From Warburgia ugandensis (taxonomy: Eukaryota > Streptophyta > Magnoliopsida > Canellales > Canellaceae): a stretch of 64,000 bases of DNA. Positions within the stretch are counted from its first letter, which is position 1. The number at the start of each line of letters is the position of its first letter. Position numbers and translations under genes: made by a program. Positions 50,956 through 63,990 of this stretch are shown here, one piece after another. Location: NCBI GenBank assembly GCA_035236585.1, contig CP141127.1, positions 74,939,495 to 75,003,494 of the forward strand. The letters are read 5' to 3'. The notes under the pieces are model-generated. The model saw nothing but the letters and a program-made list of their open reading frames with translations. It had not been told where the DNA came from and did no database searches.

Positions 50956-52130
50956 TGTAATACATGTAATTACACTAATATTATAGATAAATTTATACTT
51001 TTACAAAAAATGGCAGAAAATTTATATTATATTATATTATTAATTTTTAGAGTAGGTGTTAGAGGTGAAAATGAAGAATAGAACGAGCGTGTTGAGAAAT
51101 TTAGTTAGATTGAAGTGTTGGAAGTGATTGTTAGGTTAATATGAATCATTAGAAATGAAGATTTTAAGAAATAGTAAAGGATTTGATGTAGGATGAGATT
51201 CTAATATAGGCTTGGATTAGCCAAGAAAAATTGCATGATTTCACTCTCAACTCTTCATGCTACTAGTTTCTTGCATGTTGAACCAATAAGCATGCAAAAC
51301 ATGGAATGTTTACCTTGGATTGAACATTGCATGCCTAAATTCATGGCCTTTTTCTTGCATTGTATTATTGCATGTTTCTTGTGTAAGAATGACAAATTTA
51401 AGGCTTTATTGTTGTTGAATTCATCTTGATTTCTTTGAGGATTTAGCATGCTCTATTTTGTTCATCATTTCTGGTTCATGGTGAACACGAGATGTTCATC
51501 ATGCTAACTACCCCCTTAAATCTCTATTATTTACAAAGGCATCTCTGGGTTTTCTACCTTGTTGTATGAACTTGTAATAGATGCACTCAAGTTGTAACTT
51601 TGCAATGATTTTCATAGGTTTTTCATACAACAAAGTAAGAATAGGGATTTTGTGCACCTGGTTCTTCTTGCATACAGGCATGCAAGGTGCACCCATTCCC
51701 ATCCTTAAAAGTTTTATATTTTAATCAAATTAAGACAAAGTAAATCTGGGTCTTACTCTTTGTAGATTGAATTTGAAATTTAGCACGTAAATTTCTCAGA
51801 ATTGCAATCAAAGAAGGATAATATTGTATTCGTTGTGCACTTTGCCCACAGAACAAGGCCTCTTGAGGAGAGTTCTCCGTATGGAACAAAACCTTGAGGG
51901 GTGAACCATTGACAAGAAGGCTGAGGTACCGTTTAGCGGTGAAGGCTGAGGGACAGATCAAGAGGTACCTAAAGAGGACAATATTGTATCCGCTAGCACT
52001 TTGCCCACGGTACAAGGCCTTTTCCTCAGAAAACTAGGAAAAAACAAAACCGTGAGGGGCTGATTATATGGGCGGCTAGTTTCCCAGAGCGGACAATATT
52101 GTTGTATGTGGGAGCCATCGGGCTGTTACA
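50956..52130 (+). other. Probable chromovirus 3' LTR fragment and right end of the TGTAACA insertion
   Basis: Starts TGTAATACATGTAATT after the polypurine tract. Frames at 51235-51449 overlap each other on both strands and are not believed. From about 51810 three repeats of a GGACAATATTGTATCCGCT-like phrase lead to the inverted end at 52130. Confidence 0.45.
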
Positions 52131-52347
52131 CTTTAATTCACTGCTTGCTTTCACTTGCACCCATTTCCTCTGTTCTACTCCCATCACCGGTTCTCCCTCA
52201 TCACCTGATAACCCTCGCCTTTGTCTCCCTCTCTCTCTTCATTGTTGGCGTCGTTTGCCCAGCATTGCCGACAAACAAATCACACTAGCCCTGCTCTCTT
52301 CTCTCCCCATCTATTCTCCTCTTCTCTCTCACTCTTTCCTTCCACGC

Positions 52348-52381
<34 letters not shown>

Positions 52382-52459
52382 CTCGTCTTCTCTCACTCCC
52401 AATCTCTCTCTCGATTTTCTCTCTCGACTCTCACCCTTCTTCCTCATTGCCTGCCAGTC

Positions 52460-52504
<45 letters not shown>

Positions 52505-53144
52505 GCATTGCCTACCAGTCAGCTAAAGCAGCTCTGTCATCCAGCTGAATCACTAACATCACTGCACTACCCTCAGCCTACACCGTTGTTTCCCTCTCTT
52601 CACCTGTCTCACTGACATCTTCCCCTATTCATCGGTCTTCTCAAAAGAAGGAAACTGAACTTGGGGTTTTCTCCATTCTCTCCCTTCTCCCCCATCTCAT
52701 CCTTCCCTGCATCTCCATCTCCATCTCCTTCATCGTCTTCTTCTTCCTCAAGCCTGTTCTTGGCTTTTATTTAAAACCAAAATTTTAAGAAAATTTTAGT
52801 TTTGCCCTTAGAACAAAATTTGAAATTCTAGTTTAATCATGTCCCTATTTTAACCCCAATTTTGCTTTATCTTCATTTTTCTTATCTAGAGACTCTATAA
52901 TCTAAGGTTGTTTATTTAGTTTAAATTTAATTTTTTTTAGAACTGAAAAATTTGTAATTTACATCATTTAAAGAAATCTAAATTTTTATTTTACTTTTAG
53001 TGTATTTTTGTTATTTTCTTTGATTTTTAGACAATTAAATTTTATTTAAACTCTATATTTTTAAGTCAAGTCCCTGTCGGATCGACCTATACTTGCATCA
53101 ACTATACTACAATAACCCGTGCACTTGCAATAAAATAATCAACA
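52131..53144 (+). repeat. 3' LTR of element Y, right part
   Basis: Matches 43460-44496 of the 5' LTR, including TTGCTTTCACTTGCACCC, the CT runs, CTTCTTCTTCCTC and the end signature. It carries a local (CT)(TA) run at 52349-52382. Confidence 0.85.
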
Positions 53145-53149
53145 ATTAT

Positions 53150-53448
53150 CCAATAAGCCTATAAGGATCATATGTTTCAAAACATTAGAGACAATGATTA
53201 GTTCGGGGTGGGGTTGTAAATATGTATGAGATTTCTGAGTTTTTTTTGTCTTTACAAAAAAGGGGTAAAAAAAAAGTTTTTAAGGTCAAGTTCCTTCACT
53301 ATAATGAGAATTAGATTTTTTGCATCTTAGTATTTTCACTACTTTAACTTCTTAATAGAAATACATAAAATGGATTATGTATTTTATTCATGTCCTAAAG
53401 TATTTTGTGAAGTTAAATCTCAAAACACACTTACACACAATGCATAGT

Positions 53449-53511
<63 letters not shown>

Positions 53512-54803
53512 TGACTTAGAGACCCTAAGAAAAACCAGTAGAGACCTATACCCAGTGAGTATTAGAGACTATAATCTTTCTGAGGGTTATATAATTCCCA
53601 TTTTCTTTAGTAAACATTAATTTTGAAAGATCCAGTGTCTTTTGTTTTGGTCAATTGCCAAGAATCACACTAGGAGTACTAATCCTGAACATTTATTGAA
53701 TATAATAAGCTATAAAAGACCTAGGAAATGATATGGGGTATCCTTGTTCTAGCTTAGAGACATAAAACCTATCAAGTATATTATACCACTAGTTAGACCC
53801 TTTGAGCCTCTTGGTGAGCCTTTTTCTTTTCAAAACCATTTATCTTAACCTAGACACCATATAAAATATCCATTACCTATTTTTTTTAAATGAGTAGAGA
53901 TGGTAGAAAAATTGCAAAATTCTTAGAAGAGAAAAATATTGAAGTGTATACATTGAGAAAGCCTTTCTTCAAAGAAATACAAAGGAAAAAGTTGTGAATG
54001 AAGAGAGAAAGGGGAAAACATAAAAGATATTCACTTCAGTGTGCTCAAAAGTAAAGTTATCTAACATTCATTGAAGACCTCTCCTCATATTTGAAACTTT
54101 GAATCCTTATACCCTTTCTTTTAGAACTAATCCTAAGCCTATGTTTCATCCTACTAAAGACTTATTCGTCTTAAGGTAGAAGATAGCCTTAATGAGGATA
54201 TATATATTAAGGAATTAAGGTGAACTATTCTTATTAGTCTTGGTAAGTCATCCATTCTTAGGGATTGCATTCCTTTGTCTCACTTGTGCTCGTAAAATTA
54301 TGTGAACCATTAGTATTATTGGATCTAGTTACATACTGAGAGAATTTTGTTTAACGCTTTTTTTTCTTTCTAAGAGCTCCATTTCTGAGTGTATATCAGT
54401 GAGAATTTGAGGGCAAGACATTATTCCAAAAGAGTATAAGCATTTCTATTTAGAAGTCCATACTTATGTAGCCTTACACACACTACACTTTGAGATACAA
54501 CTCTAATAAGAGAGCTTTGGCATGTGGGTTCATCTTTATGTCATCGTAAAAGCTAGTAGAGTATTGATGGACAAAAATTCTCTTGACATAAATTAAGGAA
54601 CTTGACCTTCTTAAATTTTGTAGGTATATTCACTACAAACCTTCATAATGACTGACTCATCCACTAAGGATAACCTAGGGGTCGAAGAGCTTGTTGCATA
54701 TGCTAAATGCAATCATGAGTACCTACGAAAATTAGAACCATTTTCCTTTTCTTGATTTATTGTATGTTTTGCTCGGGACTTGCAAAATGCTGGTTAGGGG
54801 ATG
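53150..54803 (+). other. 3' untranslated part of the inverted Athila-like copy
   Basis: Continuation of 42205-42442 after element Y. It contains the post-integrase TTAGAGACAATGATTAGTTC and GGGTGGGG sequence, homologous to 36420-36510 in reverse complement, then a long non-coding stretch with a (GATA)n run. It ends in TTTGCTCGGGACTTGCAAAA and a polypurine tract (GTTAGGGGATG, to 54803), as expected before a 3' LTR. Confidence 0.6.
53449..53510. repeat. (GATA)n microsatellite, about 15 units
   Basis: Perfect tetranucleotide run. GATA repeats of this length are often highly variable between individuals. Confidence 0.95.
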
Positions 54804-55600
54804 TGATAAGTATTTAATTTTGTATAAAAAGTACCCATTTAGCGGCTCATATGTTATAAATTATAAGGCATTATTATAGAATTTTTTCAAAATTCATGAC
54901 ACATGCATTTCTAAGCTAATAATTCACAAATTTGATATTTTATAAGTTCAAAAGTTAATCTAGAATAAATATGTGATTTGTCATAATTTTCTAGATATTA
55001 GTTAGGGTTTTTTATCTTTAGTAGGTATTGAAAGGATAACCCAATGATCGAGATTGCTTTAGATGAGAATCAAGGATCCAAATCAACCTAGAGGGCAAGG
55101 AACCATTTTCCAACATTCTAAATATCAAGCAAGGGTTAAGATCATATTAGGTAAATCAAAATGAGTTCAAGAAAGCAATTGAAAGAGTCAAGGGTCACTA
55201 GAATGGACCCGTGCAAAATACATGCAATTCCACCACCTTTGCATGGGATTTGGAGCCATGTAAGCCACATGAGCCATGCTAGGAGAAGATAAGTCATGCA
55301 CGCCATGAAGCCAAAGATTCAAGCCACTAAGTAAGAAGCCATCAAAGTGAGCCATGAAGCCATATAAGCCAAGCTACATATAGAATAATACTTGTTCTCT
55401 TTTAGACTTTCATCAAGCCTTGGATCATCTAATGTGCAACTTTGATTATTGATCAATGATTGAGATAATTACTTTATAGTTAGCTTTGCCTTTTCTAATC
55501 CATCTAATAATTAGATTTCAACTCACCACTTGTCTCTACTATATAAATTTGATTGTCATCATACAGTCATATGTTATCCAATCAAGTAAACATTACTATA
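54804..55600 (+). repeat. 3' LTR start of the inverted Athila-like copy (end not found)
   Basis: Begins TGATAAGTATTTAATTTTG right after the polypurine tract. A stretch rich in GCCATG/AGCC words (about 55250-55375) and a TATA box (CTATATAAATTT, near 55540) follow. The right border could not be placed; 55600 is arbitrary. Confidence 0.5.
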
Positions 55601-57305
55601 TTTCTTTCATTTTATGGATCTAACCAAAATTTAACAATTAGATTTCATTCATGACATAAGATAGCATAATATAATTTAACTTACATATTTGATCATGATT
55701 TGGTTGTCAAATCTGATCTAATTGACATAGCAATATAGTATATGGTTCATTTACATGATCCGCCTATGATCTAACAATCATATATTGCTGAATCTTATTA
55801 GATAATATAATACAATATGATTTACATCTGATCTGCTCATTTGGTAGTGATCCAATGGTTCACCTTTGTCAAATCATCATCACAGGACATTGATCATTAG
55901 ATTTGATGCAATTTTCCATCGAATCTTGGTTTGAATAATTAAATTATTACATGTGTAGTCCACTAGTCATGGATCAGGGATCTGATCAATGTTCATGTGA
56001 TTAGATCTAAGATCCACGATCACTCTCCTCAAACGATGGTTGGATCTAAGGTTTCTCATTAATTCGACTATCAATCTTAAGTTTAAGACTCAAGTTTCAG
56101 TCATAGAGGCTCAGATCTAGCTAAGCTATAGGAAATCAATGTTCAATATTATAGATGAATGTCAGATCAACCTAGATTTGATTGTTCATTAGAATTTCTT
56201 GCACAATCTTCATATATAGAAGATTTAGAGATGGGGAATTACCTCAAATGCATTCTCCACCTTCAATTTTGGCTTTGGATTGGATGGATGATTGATATTT
56301 AATGTTGCACAATCTCTATTAGCAATTGCGTTGTCAGATCTCTAGCCAAACATCACAGATTTCCAAGTCCCTAGAAGGGTTTTGCTCCTTGCTTCTCTAG
56401 GGAGACGATGAATGGTTCAAATCACTGATTCCATTCGTAGTTTTCTCCAATAAATTCAAAACCTAAGAGCATCATACTTCTCATTTGATTTTACAATGAG
56501 ACATTGTTAGATCAAGGACTAGCCTTAGGGCTTTTATTCCTCTTGTAATGGTGAAAGACAGCTTAGATCATCAATCCTCGTCATTGTTTTTGCTTGCGAA
56601 CTAATCTTTGGCAGGTGGAAACCTACACATGGTCACCTCCTGACCGGCATTAATGGCTGTCTCTCCTGGTGTTTTTTTGCAACTAGGCTTCCCCTTCCTT
56701 CATTGCTTCCTTATCTTTCTTCCCTTCTTCTTCCCCTTCCTCTTCTTCTCCCTTCTTTTCTTTTATGTTTCTTCCATTTTCTCGCTTTCAGGTAGCGGTC
56801 TGCTGTAATCAATCGACTGATTTAAAAGGGTTGCCGATATCAAAATCAAGCCCTCCCTTTAAGTCATAAATCATATCTTATTTTTTATTGTAATAATATA
56901 TAGTAACATATTTTATAATTCCTTTTAAGACATCCATCTTCACTTTTAGATTTGACATGATGGCAGTCACAAACCTCATCATCATGCGATAACATAGTGT
57001 CATCTAATCACACTGTCAATTTTGAATTTTGTGAGTGGTGCCCACCTAATGAAATTATTAAAATACCACTTCACTCACAAAATACTTAACTTTTTCTTTT
57101 GGACCCTGATTTCAGTGTTCTTGGCATTATTAAAATCCTTTTTTTGAATAAAATTCAAATATTGAGGTATTGAGGTTCCAAGGGTCAATTAGGTGTCCTT
57201 CAAAAAGTATACGTAAAACTTAAAACACAAAATCCCAAATTGCATGTCCTTAAAAAATAACTCAGAAATTATATGAAATGCAATGTAAAAATTAAGGTTG
57301 TTACA
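55601..57305 (-). repeat. LTR-like sequence on the minus strand starting TGTAACAACC at 57305
   Basis: Read leftwards from 57305 the sequence begins TGTAACAACCTTAATTTTT, followed by a purine-rich leader (about 56680-56790). Its style resembles the Z-type LTRs, with many GATCTGA/TCAATGATC words. The other end and a target duplication were not found. On its right it abuts the Tat gag at 57306. Confidence 0.4.
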
Positions 57306-58114
57306 CTAAGTAATGGAATTTTGCTTTACAAGTTTCAATAAGCTTTTCTTGTAAGTGATCCCTAATGGGGTGTAAGATTTTCTAATTCTAATAGGGTTGC
57401 AGTTTTGTTGGACTTGGTTTACTTCAACTCTTTGGGAGGTTTTTGTGTGAGGATTGTTAGGTCTTTTTCTAATGACACCTCCATCAAATGGGGAGAGAAC
57501 TCCTATCAGGAAATTGTATTTGATCATATGTCTAGTAGTTTAGTAAGGGGGATGATAGGTGTTATTTAGATTCCTCAAGATTATTTGTATCTTCTCTCGG
57601 TCTAATTGTTTCAACTTCTTTTTTGCAACCTTCTTCCTGAATTGGACAAGAAATATTGAGAATGCCTCCTTGGGCATCTAATGGACCAAATCTAGGTCCC
57701 TAGTGGTGATCTCATCCTAAATATTATACTAAAACTAGGCAATGAAGGCATTGGCTAGGTCTTATGATATTCCCACTTTAGCTCGATCTATTGTCATGAG
57801 CCATGTCACTGCTTCCCAAGTGAGTGACTTATAAAAGAGATGGGCTAGCTAGTCATTTGTGAACTTGTAATAATTAAGGCCATCAGGCACACTTAGATGT
57901 GTCCTAGGGCAACCCATCCCATCATATTTATCAATCTTTGGCATTTTAAAATCCTTGAAAATCCTAGCATATCCAAACCACCTCAGTGATTCCACATCAA
58001 AATTGTAGCTTCTTGTAACTCTGTGTTCATTTGATTGAATTCTCCTTGGTCGATTCTTGGAGTGACTTGAATTGTAAAGGCTTGAGGGGGGTTAGGTTCT
58101 AAACTCATTGGAAT
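57306..58114 (-). pseudogene. Tat-lineage gag fragment
   Basis: Minus strand. The capsid-like part near 57650-57960 has KMPKIDKYDGMGCPRTHL and LANAFIA with stops. The C-terminal part, open at 57306-57527, carries YTPLGITYKKSLLKLVKQ, corresponding to the 'FTPLG' segment of Tat gag proteins. In an intact element this would be followed by the zinc-knuckle segment now at 35360-35495, so about 22 kb of inserted DNA separates the two. Interrupted on its N-terminal side by the LTR at 58115. Confidence 0.7.
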
Positions 58115-61100
58115 TGTAATGACCCTAGGTTTTTTAAATTCCATTTCAAATGATTATAAATTAATTTTGATAAACATAAATTGGAAAATCTTCTTATTTA
58201 GGTCCCATAGGATTGTTCTTTTAAACAATATCAAATTGGATTCCAAAACCTTTATATTTGGATTGTACTAAAAAAAATGATTCTAATGACATTAATTTTG
58301 TTGGAATATGAGTTTAGTCGAATAAATTGTGTTTTTTCTCATGAAGGGTAGTTTAGTAATTTTACTAGCATGCCCCACTTGCAGAAATCTGGGACCAATA
58401 GTTAAAGAGACATTGGAATTTGATTATTAGTGGGATGCACTCTTTTGACTGAAATCATAATGTTCGGAATAATTAAAAAACACCATCATTACATATTTAA
58501 AATTTTAATATATATATATATAAAGAAATAATTTAAAACACTTAAAGGAGGGGCCAAATTTGATACTGGCACCCCCTCTTAAACAAAATGAAAAAAAATA
58601 AAATAGAACCACGGTCTGTTTTCCCCAACCCGAGGCAGAACAAGAGAAAAACCCAACACCGGAAGGAGGAGAAGAGGAAGAAGAGGGAGGAGGAGAAGGG
58701 AGAGGGAGGGAGAGAAGGGAAGGAAAGGGGAGAGGGGGAAGAAGCTAGGCTCGCCTAAAGACCCGGCTCATGCCAGAGGGGGAGAAGAGGATATTTACAG
58801 TCGCCGAAGAAATAAAGTTTGCCAATGACAATGGTGACTCCAATTGTGGATCCGACCATTCAAGTTGACTCCCCACAATGGGAGGAACAAAACCCCCTTG
58901 GTTCCAGTGTGATCTGAGGAAGAACAACACATGATCGAAGGGGGGAAGTTGTGCACGTTGATAGTCACCGAAAAATTCAAATGAAATGAGTCTTCTTTGG
59001 CGACGATTGGAGATTTTAATCATTACCAAGGTAAGTTCTATGCAAACCCTACTCCATTTTAAACTATATTTGTATGAATGTGTAGAGGGTTTGGGTTTTG
59101 GAAAGGATCCAAAACGATTCCACCATCAAAATAGTAAAAACTGAGGTCAATTTCTCAGTCATACATGGTGATCGGAACTCCGGTAACCCCTTTGAGTCTT
59201 TATCGTCGATTCGAGGGCTATGGTGATAGATCTGACCATTGTACACCTCTAATTTGATAAATTCGACAATCCAAATTGTAATTTAAGCCTAAAATAGTTA
59301 AATATAGACCTTCTGTGGTTGGAAATTGACTGAATTGTGATCTATATTAGGAAACAAATTAGACAATCTGGGTCGTCCGATCTGTTACTATGTGAGTATT
59401 GACTGGCAACTTCTGATCAATGATTTAATGTTACCAGTAAGTTCCCCATCCTCAAAAATGATAGGATGACTCAAATTGTATGATTTTGAAGTGAAACAGA
59501 TTGGATGATCTAGGCCGTCTGATTTGTCACTATTCAAATAGAGATCCTATGATGTCTGATCAATGATGAGATGCCAGAGATGAATTCTTGAACCTTGAAT
59601 TGACTTAGATATGACATAAATTTTAGAATTTGAATAAACATCTATCAAATAATCTGAATTGTCTGATCAAACAGTAGGGGAACAGGGACCTGATGACGCC
59701 TAATTTGTGATCAAACACCACCATTGCATTCCTTAACCCCAAATTGATACGATGAGTTAAATTTCATTAATTCATTGACTAAAAATATTTAATAATATGC
59801 TAAGAATAAGTTCTGACCAATCATAGTCGTTAGCTCACCAATTAGAGTGTGAACAAAAGATCATGGGGTGATCTGATACTATTTGCACATATGATCAATG
59901 ATAAGTAGTTGGTAAATGAGTGATCAAAACTCTAATGGCTTGGGATGTGTTTTCATCATCTATTAGTAATCCAAAAATAACAATTAAACCACTATTCAAT
60001 AGTTGGAATTTGAGAATACAAATATAGATCATTGAATGATAATCAATGGCATAGATTTGATAATTTATAACTTGATAGAAGTCGGATCGGTGAACCATGA
60101 ATGGAAACACATAACAATAGCTTAAACAGCTAAGATCATGCGATCTTAATAATCAATTAGTGATGGATTACTAAAACCTAATGGTTTCACAATTAACAGA
60201 TGATTTGGATTGTTAGATCATGGCTAAAATACTCTTTTGTATTTATTAGCTTACAATTCAACATTGATAAGAAAATCTAAAATATCGATAAGTTGACTAG
60301 GTTGACCAATAAGTTGAGTTGAAGAAGGAAAATAGTTGAACTGAGAATTATGCCTAAGAGGTAGGTGGTTTTAACTTCTATTTGCCATTAAGATTTTAAC
60401 TAATCAGATAATTTGTTTATCATGTTTTCTATTTAAGATTACTTGATTATCATGAAACTTACATTGCATCACATTACTTTGTTTTAAGCTTTTAAAGAAT
60501 GCAATATTTGCAAATGAGGAGTGTTAATTATGTATGTATGTATATACATATATTTCTTCATAGCCATGATGCATGATTTTATATGAAAATTGAAAATGAT
60601 GTTGCTCATTATATTCCGTTGTGTGTTTTTAAAAGAAATGATTATACTTGAAATTGCATCAATCTCACATTTTGAGATGAGTTAAAGGAATGCATGGTTT
60701 TGCAAGGGATATATATTCTATGATTTAAAGACATTTGGGATTGAGATATATGTTTGTTTAGGCTAATGAGCCTGGTGAGCACTATGGGTTTGGCCTCTCA
60801 GCCTCTACCCACCAAAGGTGGTAGATATCCATTCCAAAAGAGGCATCTATTTTTCTCGACTGCTATGGTAGGAACAACCATTGGAGGTGGTTACGGTACT
60901 CTTTCGAGACGTATCTGTAGTCGTCTTGGAGGTTACGGTGGATATTCTCTAGATATCGAAGAGACAGGATTCAGTGATTTGATCGTGAGCATAGTGTGCC
61001 ATGGGATTTTTGTTTTATGACCCATGTAGATGAGCTTGATGGTCTTTAGATGAGTACTCATGACCAACTGGCTGATGTGTCCACCAGAATGCATATGTGC

Positions 61101-61745
61101 ACGTGATGATGTTGTCGGTTTGGGATTGTCTATGTTTGTAGTTTAACTGATCACTACTTTGATATTTTGAGGATATTATGGCATTTGATTTATCAAGTTA
61201 AAAGGTGAATCTTTATAGTTTTCAAGTTATGCTTACATGTGATTTTAGGATATGTTATATTATAATTTACTTGACATGACTCTGATGATTCAACCATTTG
61301 AAAAATGCATATTTAAAGTCGTACATGGTTTATATTGATACTATCTAAAATGTTTTGGCATGAAATTGTGAATTGAGATTGACATGCAGCTTTAATCATG
61401 TTTCTTATCTCTGATTTGATCATTATATTCTTTGAAATTGCACAAAAATGATGCAAAATATTATTTAGAATTGGATTTCAAATTTGGTAAAATAAATGTG
61501 AAACTACCTACATAAGCGTAAGCTTGTTGAGACATTGAAAATTATTTACAATGTCTCAGGTTGAAGAAATAAGACAGAGGAGCAAAAGACTATGCTAGAG
61601 ATCTAAAGAGGACTTAACAAGTATATTAAACAAGTATGCAATGTGGTTGATAATATAGTAAACTAACGTAATACTTTGATTTAATATGATTTTACTCTAT
61701 GGATATGTGGATATGTAAATCAAAGTGTGGTTGTATCAAACTTAT
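58115..61745 (+). mobile_element. Z-like LTR inserted in the Tat gag (right end truncated)
   Basis: Starts TGTAATGACCCTAGG, preceded by GGAAT. A purine-rich leader (58620-58750) and a possible donor (CCAAG/GTAAGTT, near 59029) occur. A diverged counterpart of the 16378-16592 repeat lies at 60760-60960. The expected GGGTCATCACA end and the GGAAT duplicate were not found; the change to Tat-like sequence at about 61745 is approximate. Frames inside (58745-59029, 60754-61020) are not believed. Confidence 0.55.
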
Positions 61746-61895
61746 TTTTCAAGAAAAGCAATCCCTAGTGTAGTTGCCATTAGTTGGTGCCTATAACCAG
61801 GTTGTTCTCTCTTTCCTCATAACACCACTAGCCTCTCCCTCTTCAGGTTCCTCTGTTGCAGGTTCTTTTAGTGGGGGTTTAGGATGATTCAATTA
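61746..61895 (-). other. Tat 5' leader and possible gag start
   Basis: Short stretch between the 5' LTR and the Z-like insertion. Reverse complement includes CCCCCACTAAAAGAACCTGC. A minus-strand ATG near 61786 could be the original gag start. No clear primer-binding site was recognised next to 61896. Confidence 0.35.
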
Positions 61896-63296
61896 TGATT
61901 CACCCTATTTCGATAAACTCAAAGTCTCCACCAAGGGAAAAGGCTTTAGGACCTAGATATCTAAAGATCGGGTTTGTAGCTTAATTATGGGTTGGAAGGT
62001 GTTAGATACCAACCCCTCCCAGTTCAAAATTGTATCTCTAATAAATAGGATAGTTAGATTATAGTGGGTTAAGAAGAAGAAGAAGGTTCATTCCATTATT
62101 TTATGCATATTATCCTTGAAGGAATATGAGAAATTTTTCAATGCTTATCAAATGATGAAGTAAACTTAAAGAACGAGGATATTTGAGTTATGATGTCGTA
62201 TAGGGGACCCTTCCCACTATAGAAGTGGAGAAGCCTCCTCATTGGGCTAATAACATGAACTTAACTAAGATGTCTTCAAAAATAAATGAGATGCATGCAC
62301 AAATTATGGTCTCTTGTGGGGATTCTTCTTATTATAAGAGTAGGAGAACCCTCTTAGATAGGCTATACAAATTAACTATATCTCAAAGTAAATGATACCC
62401 TCTTGCTCTATGTTGGAGAGAGATCTCCTATCATAAGGAAAAAAAGATCTTTCAACCTAGCTATGAGGATTCCTTAGGGAAAGAGGAAGCTCAACTCCTC
62501 TCTCATTCCCCTTCCCTCTAAAGGATTTCCTAATATATTAAAAGAACTATTCTATCAAGAAAAAATATACTCTAGAAAGCAAGAAAACAATGAGTTAAAC
62601 TTAAAAGCCTACTGTATATGCAAAGCTATTATGAATGAAAGTCCAAGCTCTAGAATATGCTCCAAAGAATACTCTCTCTTAAAAGCTTGAATTATAACTC
62701 CGCTCAGAGTAGTATAGCAAGGTATACTTAGCTTTCTTAGCCTCTGAAAGCATTCTCTGAGAGATTTTCAAGAGTGGAGCAACCTAATTAGAAGCAAGTC
62801 ATGCATGTTCCAAAATTGTTAGCCTTTACTTTTGGAGGATACCCCTTTATATAGACTTGCGAGGGATAGCTCAAGCAAATATGACTGCAATATCTATTGT
62901 TTTTCTTCTTCTTTTTTCTAACTATTTCGATCATGCAATGAGCCTAGGTCATGTGATAGCATGGACATGTCATCATCATCTTGTAACGTCCTGGACATGT
63001 CATCTCTTTGGGTGCTTCCATTATCTTCTAGAAGGGTCTTGCAGTCCCATGCCTCCTTTTGGGGCTATGAGACTCATAGAAAGATCATACAGTCTCATAA
63101 ACTATTGTCATTTAGCCACATGCTCTTTCTTCCTTTGTTCAATATCTTTCATGCTCTTGATATTACAAATCCTTCAAGTTGAAATTCTTTTGGAATTCCA
63201 AGTAAATAGAGTATCCAAGAGTACATATAGATCATCATTGGGGAACTTTTGTTTGGCTTGTGGTGGTTAAGGTGGAGTCAAAAACTATGATTTACA
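61896..63296 (-). repeat. Tat-lineage LTR, right copy (5' LTR)
   Basis: Partner of 14003-18494. The minus-strand start is TGTAAATCATAG (63296) and the end is GGGTGAATCA (61896). It is uninterrupted and about 1.4 kb. The frames 62857-63270 and 62961-63182 lie within it and are not believed. Confidence 0.75.
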
Positions 63297-63521
63297 GGTG
63301 GATGCAGTTGACCAACTATAAATAGGCAAGACCTCTCATTTATAAATAATTCAAAGTTGTAACCATCTCGTAGAGTAATAAAAGAGCTTCTCTTTGTGAT
63401 CCCTTTGTATGCACAAGTGTCCTAGTATAACTTGGAAGACCAAGCCATGAGCTTGGTGGATAGGCTAACTTTATGCTAAGGCAAGAAATAACATAAATGC
63501 CATGAAAGGAAGGCTATGACA
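63297..63521 (+). repeat. LTR fragment of a further retrotransposon, right part
   Basis: A TATA box TATAAATA (63317-63324), then AGAGTAATAAAAGAGCTTC as a likely polyadenylation zone, and the LTR end GGCTATGACA at 63521. The left part of this LTR is cut off by the Tat LTR at 63296. Confidence 0.65.
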
Positions 63522-63522
63522 A

Positions 63523-63536
63523 TTGGTATAAGAGAG
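63523..63536 (+). promoter_or_regulatory. Primer-binding site (initiator tRNA-Met type)
   Basis: TTGGTATAAGAGAG directly follows the LTR end with a one-base gap. The usual plant primer site is TGGTATCAGAGC, the complement of the initiator tRNA-Met 3' end; the match here is imperfect. This separates the element from the tRNA-Asp-type Athila-like copies. Confidence 0.65.
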
Positions 63537-63689
63537 AGTATGATTACGTGAGCATGATCACCAACTCAATGACAAGTGAAGATGTCTATGTAGGTAACGT
63601 AAGCATGATGGGTCTATCTCATAAGGCCAGGAACACATGACACATCTAGGGATCCCAGTAGAGACAGGACCTTGCACTATGCTGCACTT

Positions 63690-63990
63690 GAGGAAACATG
63701 GACTAGATGGAGCATGCACTAATTGACAAGGAAAACAAGGTGGACATCCTTAATGGGGAGGTTGAGGAAGCAAAGAAACAGATTTCTGGTTTATAGGGCT
63801 TGAGGAAAGCAATGGAGACATTCAAGACCATAATAGAGTGCGCATCATCAGAGTATGAGGCTAGCATGGAAAGATATATGGAAGAGACTCAAAATGGGCT
63901 CGATGCTATTAAGGAGCACCTCAAGGATGTGGAAACATCACAGAAGACCATGCATGATATTGTTGCAAGGAAATTCATTAGGAGGTAAGT
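63690..63990 (+). pseudogene. Coiled-coil gag N-terminus of the right-hand element (partial)
   Basis: A frame beginning near ATG 63698 has stops within the first codons and again near 63797, then is open 63800-63988 and ends in TAA. The product is rich in Glu, Lys and Leu with heptad-like spacing (MEHALIDKENKVD, EEAKKQISGL, YEASMERYMEETQ), typical of the coiled-coil start of plant gypsy gag proteins. The rest lies outside the window. Confidence 0.55.

Larger units (their letters stand above)
47740..52130 (+). mobile_element. Insertion with inverted TGTAACA ends carrying a chromovirus integrase tail
   Basis: Left end TGTAACATCCC; right end GGGCTGTTACA. Flanks are CTCTG (47735-47739) and CTTTA (52131-52135); the undisturbed LTR at 43455 reads CTCTG followed by ATTCACT, so the right duplicate differs by two transitions. 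About 70 bases at each end are inverted copies: after TGTAACA both have ACAATATTGTCCGCT and later CCCCTCAC with GTTTTG-like sequence. A third, direct copy starts at 48091 after GGCTCTGATACCATT. Further copies in the right-hand orientation lie near 51814 and 51978. Inside is the 3' end of a chromovirus polyprotein, split by a solo LTR. Whether it moved as an LTR element, a terminal-inverted-repeat element or a composite is unclear. Confidence 0.6.
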
